Shown in pieces: positions 36,160-45,037 of a DNA stretch of 64,000 bases. The stretch's first letter is position 1; each line of letters opens with the position of its first letter. A program made the translations under genes and the position numbers. The stretch is from Lachnospiraceae bacterium (lineage in GTDB: Bacteria; Bacillota; Clostridia; Lachnospirales; Lachnospiraceae), in the NCBI GenBank assembly GCA_021205755.1, contig JAJPWX010000042.1, forward strand, positions 1 to 64,000, written 5' to 3'. Below the pieces are notes generated by a model that saw only the letters and a program-made list of their open reading frames with translations, was not told where the DNA came from and searched no databases.

Positions 36160-37626
36160 TTAGTGCGCGAGCGAAGCGCGTCCCATCTGTTCCAGTAGCT
36201 CGCTCTTGATCGTGTAGAGCTTATCTGAGAGATCGACGTAGACATCGTGTGGATTGGTCAGGCGGCGGGTCTCCGGCCAAAGCGTTTCTTTTTCGCGTGT
36301 GCAGTAATCGCGGATATCCATAACGGCCGGTGAGGTATAAACGCATTTTCCTCCGCGGAATACCGGAACAAGCATTTCACGAATCGTATAGCTTCCACCT
36401 TTAATCTTTGTCTTCTTCCAGGTCTCAATCGGATCAAAGATGATCAGGTCTTTTTCAACGTCATATTCTTCATCTTCCAGGCAGATCAGATCGGCGCGGA
36501 TTTTACCGGTTGCCTTGTCGTAAATACGCAAAATCTTCTTGTTTCCCGGATTTGTGATTTTATCCGTATTCTCGGACAGCTTGATCTTCGGAATAAATGT
36601 GCCGGTGGCAGGGTCAAGGACGGCCGCGAGCTTGTATACGCCTCCGAAAGCAGGGCAGTCTTTCGAGGTAATCATATTGGTGCCGACGCCCCAGGAGGTG
36701 ATCGCCGCGCCCTGTGTTTTCAGGCTGCTGATCAGGTACTCATCGAGGTCGCTGGAGGCAGAGATAATTGCGTCTTCAAAACCAGCCGCATCGAGCATTG
36801 CGCGCGCCTGCTTGGACATATAAGCCAGATCTCCACTGTCAAGACGGATGCCGTAGCCTTTCAATTCCTTCCCAGCGTCGCGCATTTCCTGAAAGACGCG
36901 GATCGCGTTCGGTACGCCGGAGCGCAGGGTATCATAGGTATCCACCAGCAGCAGGCAGGCGTCCGGATATAATTCAGAATATTTTTTGAAAGCGGTATAT
37001 TCATCCGGGAAGCTCATGATCCAGCTGTGCGCGTGCGTCCCTTTTACCGGCACATCAAACAACTGGCCGGCCAGTACATTCGAGGTGCCGACACAACCGG
37101 CAATCATGGCCGCCCGCGCACCGTATACTCCGGCATCCGGTCCCTGTGCGCGCCGCAGGCCAAATTCCATAATCCCGTCTCCGCGCGCGGCCTGTACCAC
37201 GCGTGCAGATTTGGTCGCAATCAGGCTCTGGTGGTTCAGGATCGTCAGGATTGCCGTTTCCACGAGCTGCGCCTGCATGATCGGGGCGATTACTTTCAGC
37301 ATCGGTTCGTGAGGAAACATGACAGAGCCCTCCGGAATCGCCCAGATATCGCCGTCAAAGTGGAAATCCTCCAGATACTTCAGAAAAGGCTCGTGGAATA
37401 TGCCTAGTCCTCTCAGATAGGAAATGTCCTCCTGCGAAAAATGCAGATTTTCAATATAATCAATCACCTGGTCAAGTCCGGCGGCAATCGCGTAGCCATT
37501 GCCGCACGGGTTGTTCCGGTAAAAGGCGTCAAAAATGACGGTCTCGGTGGAATTTGACTCATAATATCCCTGCATCATTGTCAGTTCATAAAGGTCAGTC
37601 AATAAGGTCAGATTTAAAGTACTCAT
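36160..37626 (-). CDS. pncB: Nicotinate phosphoribosyltransferase
   Basis: This encodes 488 residues. LLTDLYELTMMQGYYES, GTHAHSWIMSFPDE and GIRLDSGDLAYMSKQ are signature segments; the His in GTHAHS is the phosphorylated residue and the DSGD loop binds phosphoribosyl groups. It makes nicotinate mononucleotide for NAD salvage in the cytoplasm. AAAGGAG fixes the ATG at 37626. The gene stands alone, converging with the GH53 gene. Confidence 0.96.
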   Translation of the reverse strand: MSTLNLTLLTDLYELTMMQGYYESNSTETVIFDAFYRNNPCGNGYAIAAGLDQVIDYIENLHFSQEDISYLRGLGIFHEPFLKYLEDFHFDGDIWAIPEGSVMFPHEPMLKVIAPIMQAQLVETAILTILNHQSLIATKSARVVQAARGDGIMEFGLRRAQGPDAGVYGARAAMIAGCVGTSNVLAGQLFDVPVKGTHAHSWIMSFPDEYTAFKKYSELYPDACLLLVDTYDTLRSGVPNAIRVFQEMRDAGKELKGYGIRLDSGDLAYMSKQARAMLDAAGFEDAIISASSDLDEYLISSLKTQGAAITSWGVGTNMITSKDCPAFGGVYKLAAVLDPATGTFIPKIKLSENTDKITNPGNKKILRIYDKATGKIRADLICLEDEEYDVEKDLIIFDPIETWKKTKIKGGSYTIREMLVPVFRGGKCVYTSPAVMDIRDYCTREKETLWPETRRLTNPHDVYVDLSDKLYTIKSELLEQMGRASLAH

Positions 37627-38023
37627 AGTTATGCTCCTTTGCATTTGGTAAGAAAATGAGCGTCAAATGTTCGGTTAGACTATACCACATTTTTTTTAAA
37701 AGAAAAGAGGGAGAAGAAAGAAAAATAAAAAAAGCTGAAGTGAAAAGTTTATTTCCACACCAAAATTTGTGATTTTCCGGTGGATTTCACTCTTTCAGGG
37801 ATTAAAAGCACAGTCAAGGAGTAAAACTTCATTCCATTTACGCCATCATTTACCCAGTAGAATTGGGTAGGCCATATGGTGTAAGACTGATTTCCACTAG
37901 GTTTTTGCTGCGAACGCCGGAAATACAAGTGGAATTTTGAGTAAGACTGAATTCCACTTGTACCCCCGAGTTGTGGAATTTAAATTTTCATTTCACTAAA
38001 AATAAAAAAAATGAAAAAAGGGC
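37627..38023. repeat. Gene-free region with 60-base-spaced TTCCAC repeats
   Basis: Short units of the form GTAARACTGAWTTCCACT start at 37821, 37881 and 37941, exactly 60 bases apart; a weaker one starts at 37740. TACAAGTGGAATT at 37924 is inverted against AATTCCACTTGTA at 37949. No open frame or known RNA is visible. Function unknown. Confidence 0.5.
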
Positions 38024-38052
38024 TTGCAATCTTCGAAAACATCGGTTATAAT
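38024..38052 (+). promoter_or_regulatory. Sigma-A promoter of tRNA-Gln
   Basis: TTGCAA (38024-38029), a 17-base spacer and consensus TATAAT (38047-38052), 61 bases before the tRNA. Confidence 0.85.
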
Positions 38053-38112
38053 GTCCCTTGCGTGTGAGAGATAGTGGTTTTTACAGGCTGTCCGAAATAA
38101 AAGATTAGATAT

Positions 38113-38184
38113 AGGGCTATCGCCAAACGGTAAGGCAACGGACTCTGACTCCGTCATTTCCAGGTTCGAATCCTGGTAGCCCTG
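38113..38184 (+). tRNA. tRNA-Gln (CTG anticodon)
   Basis: The acceptor stem AGGGCTA/TAGCCCT, anticodon stem ACGGA/TCCGT with loop CTCTGAC and T arm CCAGG-TTCGAAT-CCTGG give a complete 72-base cloverleaf. The anticodon is CTG. No CCA is encoded. Confidence 0.96.
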
Positions 38185-38189
38185 CTTAG

Positions 38190-38226
38190 ACACTCATATC
38201 CGAACCCATTGGATGTGAGTGTTTTT
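38190..38226 (+). terminator. Terminator of tRNA-Gln
   Basis: ACACTCATATCC (38190-38201) pairs with GGATGTGAGTGT (38211-38222) followed by TTTTTT. Confidence 0.93.
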
Positions 38227-38245
38227 TATTTGCCAGAAAATATGC

Positions 38246-38291
38246 TTGACAAAATAAACATACAGGTGTATGTTATAAGCATAAACATACA
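38246..38291 (+). promoter_or_regulatory. Promoter with BlaI-type operator
   Basis: TTGACA (38246-38251), 17 bases and TATGTT (38269-38274). The palindrome AACATACA-GG-TGTATGTT (38257-38274) covers the -10 region, and a half site AAACATACA repeats at 38283-38291. BlaI/MecI repressors bind TACA...TGTA palindromes, so autoregulation is expected. Confidence 0.8.
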
Positions 38292-38308
38292 AAAGTAGGT
38301 GATGCGCT

Positions 38309-38686
38309 ATGAACATATCGATTTTGCCGGACGCGGAGCTTCGCATTATGCAGACGATCTGGGAAGGTGAGACGCCGATCAGTACGGTGGAGCTGCAAAA
38401 GAAGCTGGAAGAGGAACGGCCGTGGAATCTCTCGGCGCTGCAGACGCAGCTGGGACGGCTGGTGAAAAAAGGATTTTTACAGACAGAGCTGGAGGGACGG
38501 AGCCGATGCTATTCGCCGCTGATATCGGAGCAGGAGTATCTGCAGCAGGACAGCAGACATTATCTGAAAAAATGGAAGGGCGGCTCGATTACGGATTTTG
38601 TAGCGACCCTGTATGATGGCAAGACTATAGGAAAGAAGGATTTAGAGGAACTGCAGCTGTTGATAGAGCGGATTAACAGGGAATAG
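38309..38686 (+). CDS. BlaI/MecI/CopY family repressor
   Basis: This encodes 125 residues with the winged-helix motif DAELRIMQTIWEGETPISTVELQKKLEE and WNLSALQTQLGRLVKKGFL. These repressors are cleaved or released when a linked M56 sensor protease detects a signal such as a beta-lactam. GTAGGTGATG lies before the ATG. The sensor follows 138 bases downstream; no beta-lactamase or penicillin-binding protein gene is next to the pair. Confidence 0.93.
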   Translation: MNISILPDAELRIMQTIWEGETPISTVELQKKLEEERPWNLSALQTQLGRLVKKGFLQTELEGRSRCYSPLISEQEYLQQDSRHYLKKWKGGSITDFVATLYDGKTIGKKDLEELQLLIERINRE

Positions 38687-38824
38687 GTGCTATCTGGCTC
38701 GCACCTGCAGAGGTATAATAATGCGGATACTGTCAGGGCGGGACTCGCAGTGAGATGGCTGATTCAGGGAATAAAGGAGTACCATGGTTGCTCAATATGA
38801 GGACTATGGGCGGGAGGAAAATGT

Positions 38825-40732
38825 ATGAGGACGGTTTTTTTGAATTATCTGGTTGTCGGTATCTGTATGATTCCGGTGATCATAGTCGCGCTATTGGCGC
38901 TTCCGCGCCTGTCGGCGGGATTCCGGGCGCGGCTTCCCTATCTGGTTTTTCTGATTCTGGCAGTGCGGCTTTTGCTGCCGTGGAATGCTACGCTTCCGGG
39001 AGGGCTATCCTGGGATGTTAAGCTGGAAGAGACGACGGTCACATTGCCGGCGCTTTCTTTCTTCTCGAAAGGGACGGGAACGGATGCTGCGGACACGCGG
39101 GCCTTGGCCGGTGGCACAGCGGGAGATGCCTCATCGGACACTGCGTCTGCGGGGAGCAAGGTTTCATCTGGGGAAGGAGACAAAGCGGACAGCGGCAGTC
39201 ATAGCAGTGCCGCTGCAGAAGCCGATGTGCTGACTCTGACAGATGGAATCGGCAGTGAGGCGAGCGGCTCTTCTGGAATCTATTCTGCCGCAGAAGAAGA
39301 TGGTATGCCGGAAGCGGACAAGCGGACGGGCATGGAGGTGCCGGTTTTATCGATTTTGATGACGGTCTGGATATTGGGCATGTTGTTTTTCCTGTTTCGT
39401 TATATCGTGAGCGGCTTTCGTCTGGGCAGAGGGCTGAGGCGGTGGAAGAGGCGGCCGGGTGAGGCGGTTCTTCAATGCTATCAGGCAATGACAGAAGCAG
39501 ATAAAAAAGCGCCGGAGCTTTGGGTCTGTCCGATCCTTACGACTCCGATGGTGGCGGGTCTCTTTTCTCCTGCAATTTATCTTCCACATGAGAATTATAG
39601 CAGCGGGGAGCTGGAGATGATCTTTACGCATGAGCGGACGCATCTTGAGCGGCGGGATATCTGGTACAAGCTGGCGCTGTTCGCGGCGCGGACGGTTCAC
39701 TGGATGAACCCGTTTGTATGGAAAATGACAAAAAGCGCCATGGCGAATCTGGAGGTTTCCTGTGACGGAGATGTGGTAGCCCAAAAGGATGCGCAGTACA
39801 GGAAAGCATACGGAGAGATGCTGCTGCGGGAGGCGACCGGTGAGCTGAGATTTCAAAATGCACTGACAACCTGTTTTTCGGATGAAAAAACAGCCTTAAA
39901 GAATCGACTGGAGGAGGTGTCAAACATGAAGAAGAGAAGAAACGGTACACCCTTTGTGGCAGTGGCGCTGGTGATCGCGGTTCTGGCTGGAAGCGGATTT
40001 TCCTTTGAAAGCGCGGAAGGGATGGAAGAAGCAAATACTAATACAGAAGATAATTCTGAAATCAACACGGAGGATTCTTCGGTGAAAACAGATATTCTGG
40101 ATGCGGATGGGAATGCGTATTCCTGTGATCAGATTCCTCTTCTGGACGACCAACTGAGCTGGGGGATGACAAAAGAAGAAGCGGTCGAGGTATTAGGCAC
40201 TCCGACATCCGCGGAGGAATCGGAGTATGGAGTGACATATACCTGGGAGTATGAGGATGCACTGGAATCAGGTCTGGGCGACTGCTCGCAGTTGGTGCTT
40301 TATATCGGTGAAAATAATCTGACAAACGAAGCTGGTGCTGTTTTTTCACAGGGATTAATGAATGTGAGCCTGACGGTTGACGGGACGGCAAAGGAGACGA
40401 TCCTTGAAAGCCTGGAATCCGTTTACGGCACGTTTTCGGAGGAAAGCGGAAGTACAGCCCTGGAGAGCCAGTTAAAGGATTCTCTTCCGGATTATTTTAA
40501 TGAGTATTATTTCTGTGACGGGTGGAGCGTGGAAACGCTGGACGAAGAGGAATATGCGCTGCTTGCGGAGATTCAGGAAGCGACAAGCGAGTGGATGGGC
40601 CTGAAGCGGCCGGTGGGGGAAGGAGCGGTTTTGGCAGATATCACTCTTTCCGGTACCGTGTCTGATGAGCCATACAGCTGCACGGTGACGATTGCGGCGG
40701 ACTATCTGACGATGCTGCGGGGCGGCCTTTGA
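38825..40732 (+). CDS. M56 family (BlaR1-like) membrane metallopeptidase with extra C-terminal domain
   Basis: This encodes 635 residues. Two N-terminal membrane helices, a Ser/Ala/Gly-rich linker (about 80-165) and a third helix precede the protease domain with HERTH at 269-273 (HExxH zinc site). A fourth helix (about 376-395) leads to an extracellular acidic domain of 240 residues that is not a penicillin-binding BlaR sensor and is not recognised; it includes LSWGMTKEEAVEVLGTPTSA. It probably inactivates the BlaI-type repressor upstream in response to an unknown envelope signal. GGGAGG precedes the ATG. Confidence 0.88.
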   Translation: MRTVFLNYLVVGICMIPVIIVALLALPRLSAGFRARLPYLVFLILAVRLLLPWNATLPGGLSWDVKLEETTVTLPALSFFSKGTGTDAADTRALAGGTAGDASSDTASAGSKVSSGEGDKADSGSHSSAAAEADVLTLTDGIGSEASGSSGIYSAAEEDGMPEADKRTGMEVPVLSILMTVWILGMLFFLFRYIVSGFRLGRGLRRWKRRPGEAVLQCYQAMTEADKKAPELWVCPILTTPMVAGLFSPAIYLPHENYSSGELEMIFTHERTHLERRDIWYKLALFAARTVHWMNPFVWKMTKSAMANLEVSCDGDVVAQKDAQYRKAYGEMLLREATGELRFQNALTTCFSDEKTALKNRLEEVSNMKKRRNGTPFVAVALVIAVLAGSGFSFESAEGMEEANTNTEDNSEINTEDSSVKTDILDADGNAYSCDQIPLLDDQLSWGMTKEEAVEVLGTPTSAEESEYGVTYTWEYEDALESGLGDCSQLVLYIGENNLTNEAGAVFSQGLMNVSLTVDGTAKETILESLESVYGTFSEESGSTALESQLKDSLPDYFNEYYFCDGWSVETLDEEEYALLAEIQEATSEWMGLKRPVGEGAVLADITLSGTVSDEPYSCTVTIAADYLTMLRGGL

Positions 40733-40746
40733 ATCCAGACGGATGC

Positions 40747-40810
40747 CGTTATAGGTCACACCTGTAGTGACTGAAAAAGGTGGTTTTGGCTATGGTGTGA
40801 CCTGTAACTG
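40747..40810. repeat. Palindromic element, copy 2 (GTTATAGGTCACAC family)
   Basis: CGTTATAGGTCACACC (40747-40762) pairs with GGTGTGACCTGTAACTG (40794-40810). The left arm and the following AGTGACT-like segment match copy 1 at 4681. It lies 61 bases before the LacI-type start codon. Confidence 0.65.
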
Positions 40811-40871
40811 TGCGGACGTATTTACAGTGAGTCAGGGACGTTGCTTTGGGGTATTGAGAGGGGATTCCATT

Positions 40872-41885
40872 ATGGAAGAGACTGGGAAGAAAAGGTATAC
40901 GATCGACGATGTCGCGCGGGAGCTTGGGATCAGCAAGACGACGGTTTCCCGGGCGATTTCCGGGAAGGGGCGGATCAGCCAGGCGACGAGGGAAAAGGTG
41001 CTCGCCTGTGTTGAGCGCAATGATTATCGTCCGAATGTGGTCGCACAGGGGCTGGCGCAGCGCCGAACCTACAATATCGGCCTGCTGCTGCTGACGGATT
41101 ATACGGATATTGATTTTCCATTTTTTAAGGAGTGTATGAGCGGAATCTGTGCGAAAGCTGCACAGCACAATTATGATATCATCATCTCGATGATTGATGG
41201 GAAGGATTTTACGCAGCTGCAGCGTCTGATTGCGAACCGTAAGGTGGACGGTGTGATTGTGACGCGCGTTCTGGTGAATTCGAGCGTGCGGCATTATCTG
41301 AAGGAAAAGAATGTTCCGTTTGTGGCGATCGGGACGCCGGACGTGGAAGAGCCGGGACTGGTCTGGATAGACAATCAGAACCGGGAGGGCAGCCGGGAAC
41401 TGACGGGGATTTTACTGATGAAAGGACTCCGCCACCTCGCTCTTTTGGGCGGCAGCCGGGCACATCTGGTGACCAAAAGCCGTCTGCAGGGCTATGAGGA
41501 CGCGCATGGCGATTACCGTGTACATCTGGACGATTCTCTGGTTTTCATGGAAATGGATAGCTATGCAAAGGTTGCAAAAGCGGCAGATCAGATCTTGGAA
41601 TCCGGAGCGGATGGCATTGTCTGTATGGACGACATTATTACAAACATGCTGCTTGGCTGCCTGCGTGAGCGCAGGGTAGAAATCCCGCGGGATATTCGGG
41701 TGGCAAGCCTCTATGACAGTGCTTTGCTAGAATATTATATTCCTGCGGTCACCAGTCTGCATTTTAATACGAAGAGCCTGGGAATGAATGCCTGCCAGCT
41801 TTTATTAGAGCAGCTGGGGGAAAAGGTGGACGGAGAATTTGTGCCGCTGAATTATCAGGTGATTTTGCGTGAATCAACGAAATAA
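40872..41885 (+). CDS. LacI family transcriptional regulator
   Basis: This encodes 337 residues. YTIDDVARELGISKTTVSRA is the helix-turn-helix; a sugar-binding-type sensor domain follows (residues 60-330), ending in NYQVILRES. GAGAGGGG fixes the ATG at 40872. It is a plausible controller of the galactan transporter, whose promoter at 43343 is flanked by two LacI-type palindromes, but binding is inferred only from proximity and site type. Confidence 0.93.
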   Translation: MEETGKKRYTIDDVARELGISKTTVSRAISGKGRISQATREKVLACVERNDYRPNVVAQGLAQRRTYNIGLLLLTDYTDIDFPFFKECMSGICAKAAQHNYDIIISMIDGKDFTQLQRLIANRKVDGVIVTRVLVNSSVRHYLKEKNVPFVAIGTPDVEEPGLVWIDNQNREGSRELTGILLMKGLRHLALLGGSRAHLVTKSRLQGYEDAHGDYRVHLDDSLVFMEMDSYAKVAKAADQILESGADGIVCMDDIITNMLLGCLRERRVEIPRDIRVASLYDSALLEYYIPAVTSLHFNTKSLGMNACQLLLEQLGEKVDGEFVPLNYQVILRESTK

Positions 41886-41894
41886 AGACAGGAT

Positions 41895-41930
41895 GAAGCC
41901 CCGGAGTTTTTTGCTTTCCGGGGCTTCTTG
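41895..41930 (+). terminator. Terminator after the LacI-type gene
   Basis: GAAGCCCCGGA (41895-41905) pairs with TCCGGGGCTTC (41917-41927), followed by TTG. Confidence 0.8.
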
Positions 41931-41995
41931 TGTAAAATCATTACTTCTTGTGGAAAATAAAACCATGTAATCACAGGACTTGCAAATCAAATTGG

Positions 41996-42844
41996 TTACG
42001 CCCACCCAGTAAAATTCAGCACAGTATAATTTGTTGTGCCGCCCAGCCGGAATTGCATCGGGGAAGCTTCCTTCCGCGCGGTTGTTTTGCAGACAGCAGA
42101 TGCCTTTCGCTGCTTTTTGCAGCTTTGGAGAGGGGCTGCTTCCACCCAGGAAGGCTCAACAAAAGAGAGATTGGAGTGTACATAAAAGGAATCTAGCCCC
42201 ACGCCCTGTGCGCCGCCAATGTCATTGACCGCATCGTTTCCAATGAAGAGAGAGCGGCTAAAATCAATGCCAAATTGTTCGATCAGCTGCTGAAAGAAGA
42301 ACGGGTTTGGTTTGCCCACGCCGTAGTCGGAGGAAATCAGGATGCCGTCAAAATGGCGTTCAAGGTCCAGCAGGCAAAGCTCGTATTGGGTAAAAATGCG
42401 CTGTGCGTTCGAGAGCAGCCAGACCTTTTTTCCATTCGCCCGCAGCCGTTCCAGCATCGGGATGGTTCCGTCATACAGGCGGATATACTCTGTGGATAAC
42501 ACACGGAAAAACTGGCCGGTATGGACGGCGAGTTCACGGGAGGCAGTCACACCTTTCCGGCTGTAAAGTGCCTGTATAACGCACGTGAGATCAATTTCTG
42601 GATTAGCTTCATAGCCCTGTGCGGCGCGGCCTGTGTTTTCTGCTGCTTCCTGCCGATACTGTTCCGTCAGCGCATTCCATGTCATACGCAGTTCATCCGG
42701 TGTATATCGCGCACCGTAATATCCATAGAAAAAACGCATCTTTTCCCATAGTTCAGGGAGATTCTCGTCTGTATGGATGTCCACCAGAGTCCCGTATAAG
42801 TCAAAAATATAGTTTTCGTAGGTGAGTGGAAGCTGTGTTTTCAA
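41996..42844 (-). CDS. HAD family hydrolase (YjjG-like)
   Basis: This encodes 282 residues. HAD motif I is DLYGTLVDI, motif II WLLSNAQ, motif III K in GVGKPNPFFF, motif IV GNDAVNDIGGA. Such enzymes dephosphorylate sugar phosphates or nucleotides. A TTG at 42844 is preferred because AGAGGG lies eight bases upstream; the in-frame ATG at 42913 has no ribosome site and would add a spurious hydrophobic leader. The last 45 residues are Lys/Ala-rich and unlike the family, perhaps a lineage extension. Confidence 0.85.
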   Translation of the reverse strand: MKTQLPLTYENYIFDLYGTLVDIHTDENLPELWEKMRFFYGYYGARYTPDELRMTWNALTEQYRQEAAENTGRAAQGYEANPEIDLTCVIQALYSRKGVTASRELAVHTGQFFRVLSTEYIRLYDGTIPMLERLRANGKKVWLLSNAQRIFTQYELCLLDLERHFDGILISSDYGVGKPNPFFFQQLIEQFGIDFSRSLFIGNDAVNDIGGAQGVGLDSFYVHSNLSFVEPSWVEAAPLQSCKKQRKASAVCKTTARKEASPMQFRLGGTTNYTVLNFTGWA

Positions 42845-43069
42845 TCCATTTTCCCTCTTTACAATCCATATTAATAAAAAGTTAATAAACACAAATAAAA
42901 AAGAAACTGACATAAATGCAAAAAGGTATTAAAATGAATTCACCACCTCTTAAAGCTGGCTGTTTGCTGAATCCTTAAGCTGAATTCACTCCGGTCGGTG
43001 AGCAAACCGTGCTTTCCAGTGAGTTTATAGCTGGCGGTTTGCTTCGGTTACCTCACTGTAAAAGAGGGA
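42845..43069. other. Gene-free, repeat-rich stretch, possible structured RNA
   Basis: AGCTGGCTGTTTGCT (near 42957) recurs as AGCTGGCGGTTTGCT (near 43029). AGTGAG/CTCACT (43018-43057) and TCAC/GTGA (near 42986-43003) could form hairpins, and the stretch ends in a terminator at 43070. No known RNA family is recognised. Confidence 0.25.
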
Positions 43070-43106
43070 GAAACCCCAGAGACCACACCTCTCTGGGGTT
43101 TCGTTT
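43070..43106 (+). terminator. Intrinsic terminator
   Basis: GAAACCCCAGAG (43070-43081) pairs with CTCTGGGGTTTC (43091-43102), followed by GTTTTG. No plus-strand gene precedes it directly, so it may end a non-coding transcript. Confidence 0.75.
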
Positions 43107-43250
43107 TGACAAACATAAATTCATTTCGTTTTGTACTATATCATATAAAGAAGGAATTTGCAAGCAGTATTTTCGCAGCCTGTGAAACGGTAGTCAACGG
43201 AATAGGATGAAAAAACAGAGCAAAAACCTGAAAAGCCGAATAAAATAAGA

Positions 43251-43407
43251 TGCGCAATCGGTTGCGCACCAAAAAAGACAACAGGAAAAAGAATGTGCAA
43301 ATTGCATAAAAAAATAAATCAAATACTGTACAATTAGTATAGTTGACATGAAGAAACAGATAAGGTATACTGTTAACATGGTCAAACGGTTGCGCAACGG
43401 TTGCGCA
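43251..43407 (+). promoter_or_regulatory. Promoter with two LacI-type operators
   Basis: Operator 1 is TGCGCAATCGGTTGCGCA (43251-43268). The promoter is TTGACA (43343-43348), 17 bases, TATACT (43366-43371). Operator 2 is TGCGCAA-CGG-TTGCGCA (43391-43407), just after the expected start point. The two sites are about 139 bases apart, which would permit looping. Confidence 0.8.
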
Positions 43408-43589
43408 ACAAAATCGCGGATTGCAGGAAGTGAGATAAGCTTTCCGGAGCGATGCTCCAACGCGAAGCGTTTTCAGCATGCGGCGGGATCAACTGCTGAG
43501 AGGAGCGTTTCCAGAGGCAGTCCGTGGTACGGCAGATCGAGAGCATGGTTTGCCGTATACCTATTATGTCTATAAGGAGGACAATCATT

Positions 43590-44840
43590 ATGAACAGAAT
43601 ATCCAGAAGAGAGTTTTTACGCGGTTCTGCCGCAAGTCTTGCTACACTGGCGCTTACGGGCGCTATGACAGGGGTTGTTTCCGCTGATGAGATCGAGTAC
43701 GGCGAAGGCACCATTACGATCTGGGTGGCAGATGAAGTTACAGAGTTTACAAAGACGAAGGCAGAGGAATTCCTCGCTTCCAATGAGAACTATTCCGGTT
43801 ACACCGTAAGCGTTGAGTCTGTAGGTGAAGGCGATGCGGCGAGCAACATGATCACGGACGTAGAGGCTGGTGCTGATATCTACGGATTCGCACAGGATCA
43901 GATGGCGCGTCTGGTGAGTGCGGGCGCTCTGATGGAGCTGACCGGCGATTACGCTACATTTGTTGCTGAGAACAATGACTCTGGCGCAGCTTCTGCTGCA
44001 ATGTCCGGTGAGTCCACCTATGCGTTCCCGCTGACTTCTGATAACGGTTATTTCCTGTACTATGACAGCACCGTGATCACGGATCCGACGACTCTGGAGC
44101 AGATCCTTGCAGACTGCGAAGCGGCAGGCAAGGGCTTCTATATGGAGATCAACAGTGGCTGGTATCAGCCGGCATTCTTCTTCGGCACTGGCTGCACGGC
44201 TACTTATGAGTCCGATGAGACGGGCGCGTTTGTAGGCTCTGATATTACCTATGCTACAGACGAAGGCGTTGTAGCTTTCAAGAAGATTATTGAACTGGCT
44301 GGTTCAAGTGCTTTCTATAATGGCTCTTCCGTAGGTGATGCGACGAATGCGGCGGCTGTTGTCAGCGGTACATGGGATTCCTCCGCAGCGAAGGAACTGT
44401 TCGGTGACGGTTATGCCTGCGCGAAGCTCCCGACCTTCACGGTAGACGATACCGAGTACCAGATGAGCGGATTTGGCGGATTCAAGCTTCTTGGTGTAAA
44501 GCCGCAGACCGAAGTTGGCAAGGCTGTTGTATGCATGGAACTGGCTGAGTATCTCACAAGCGCAGAAGTACAGCTTGAGCGTTACAATGAAGTAGGCTGG
44601 GGTCCGTCAAATATTGAAGCGCAGGCAGACGATGCGGTTCAGGCAGATGAGGCTCTTTCCGCACTGGCTGAGCAACTGGCTTATACGATTCCGCAGGGAC
44701 AGTATCCGGATGATTTCTGGACACTTTCTACTTCCTTTGGCGATGATATCATTGCAGGAAACTACAATGACAGCTCAGACGAAGATCTGCTGGCAGCTCT
44801 GACGACTTTCCAGGAGACTCTGCAGAGCTACGCAGGCTGA
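43590..44840 (+). CDS. Extracellular oligosaccharide-binding protein, Tat-type signal
   Basis: This encodes 416 residues of the MalE-like family. The signal MNRISRREFLRGSAASLATL has twin arginines and ends VVSADE without a lipobox. ITIWVADEVTEFTKTKAEEF opens the mature part. Two MalFG-type permeases follow. With GH53 and GH2 enzymes downstream it probably binds beta-1,4-galacto-oligosaccharides, as GanS does in Bacillus. AAGGAGG fixes the ATG at 43590. Confidence 0.92.
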   Translation: MNRISRREFLRGSAASLATLALTGAMTGVVSADEIEYGEGTITIWVADEVTEFTKTKAEEFLASNENYSGYTVSVESVGEGDAASNMITDVEAGADIYGFAQDQMARLVSAGALMELTGDYATFVAENNDSGAASAAMSGESTYAFPLTSDNGYFLYYDSTVITDPTTLEQILADCEAAGKGFYMEINSGWYQPAFFFGTGCTATYESDETGAFVGSDITYATDEGVVAFKKIIELAGSSAFYNGSSVGDATNAAAVVSGTWDSSAAKELFGDGYACAKLPTFTVDDTEYQMSGFGGFKLLGVKPQTEVGKAVVCMELAEYLTSAEVQLERYNEVGWGPSNIEAQADDAVQADEALSALAEQLAYTIPQGQYPDDFWTLSTSFGDDIIAGNYNDSSDEDLLAALTTFQETLQSYAG

Positions 44841-44962
44841 GAAATGTTTGCAGCCTGATCTGTAATAGCATATCTGTTGTTATTGGTTACACTTATTAGG
44901 GCAGATGTGAAAAAGGTTTGCCCGATGGTGTAATGGATGACGATTGTTTGTGTGCACAATAA

Positions 44963-44992
44963 AGTACAGGCCGTCGCTTGGCGGTCTGTACT
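44963..44992 (+). promoter_or_regulatory. Hairpin between binding protein and permease genes
   Basis: AGTACAG-GCCG (44963-44973) pairs with CGGTCTGTACT (44982-44992). There is no T-run; it may protect the upstream message or slow read-through. Confidence 0.65.
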
Positions 44993-45037
44993 AATATAAG
45001 GATAATATTAAGGAAAAAAGGGAGGGCAAAGGCCGCA

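Noticed and set aside
37740-37965. CRISPR-like spacing of repeats
   Set aside because: Repeat units are under 22 bases and vary, and there are no uniform spacers and no cas genes. It is reported as an unexplained repeat instead.
38309-40732. Beta-lactam resistance locus
   Set aside because: The regulator and sensor types match, but no beta-lactamase or resistant penicillin-binding protein is adjacent and the sensor domain is different.
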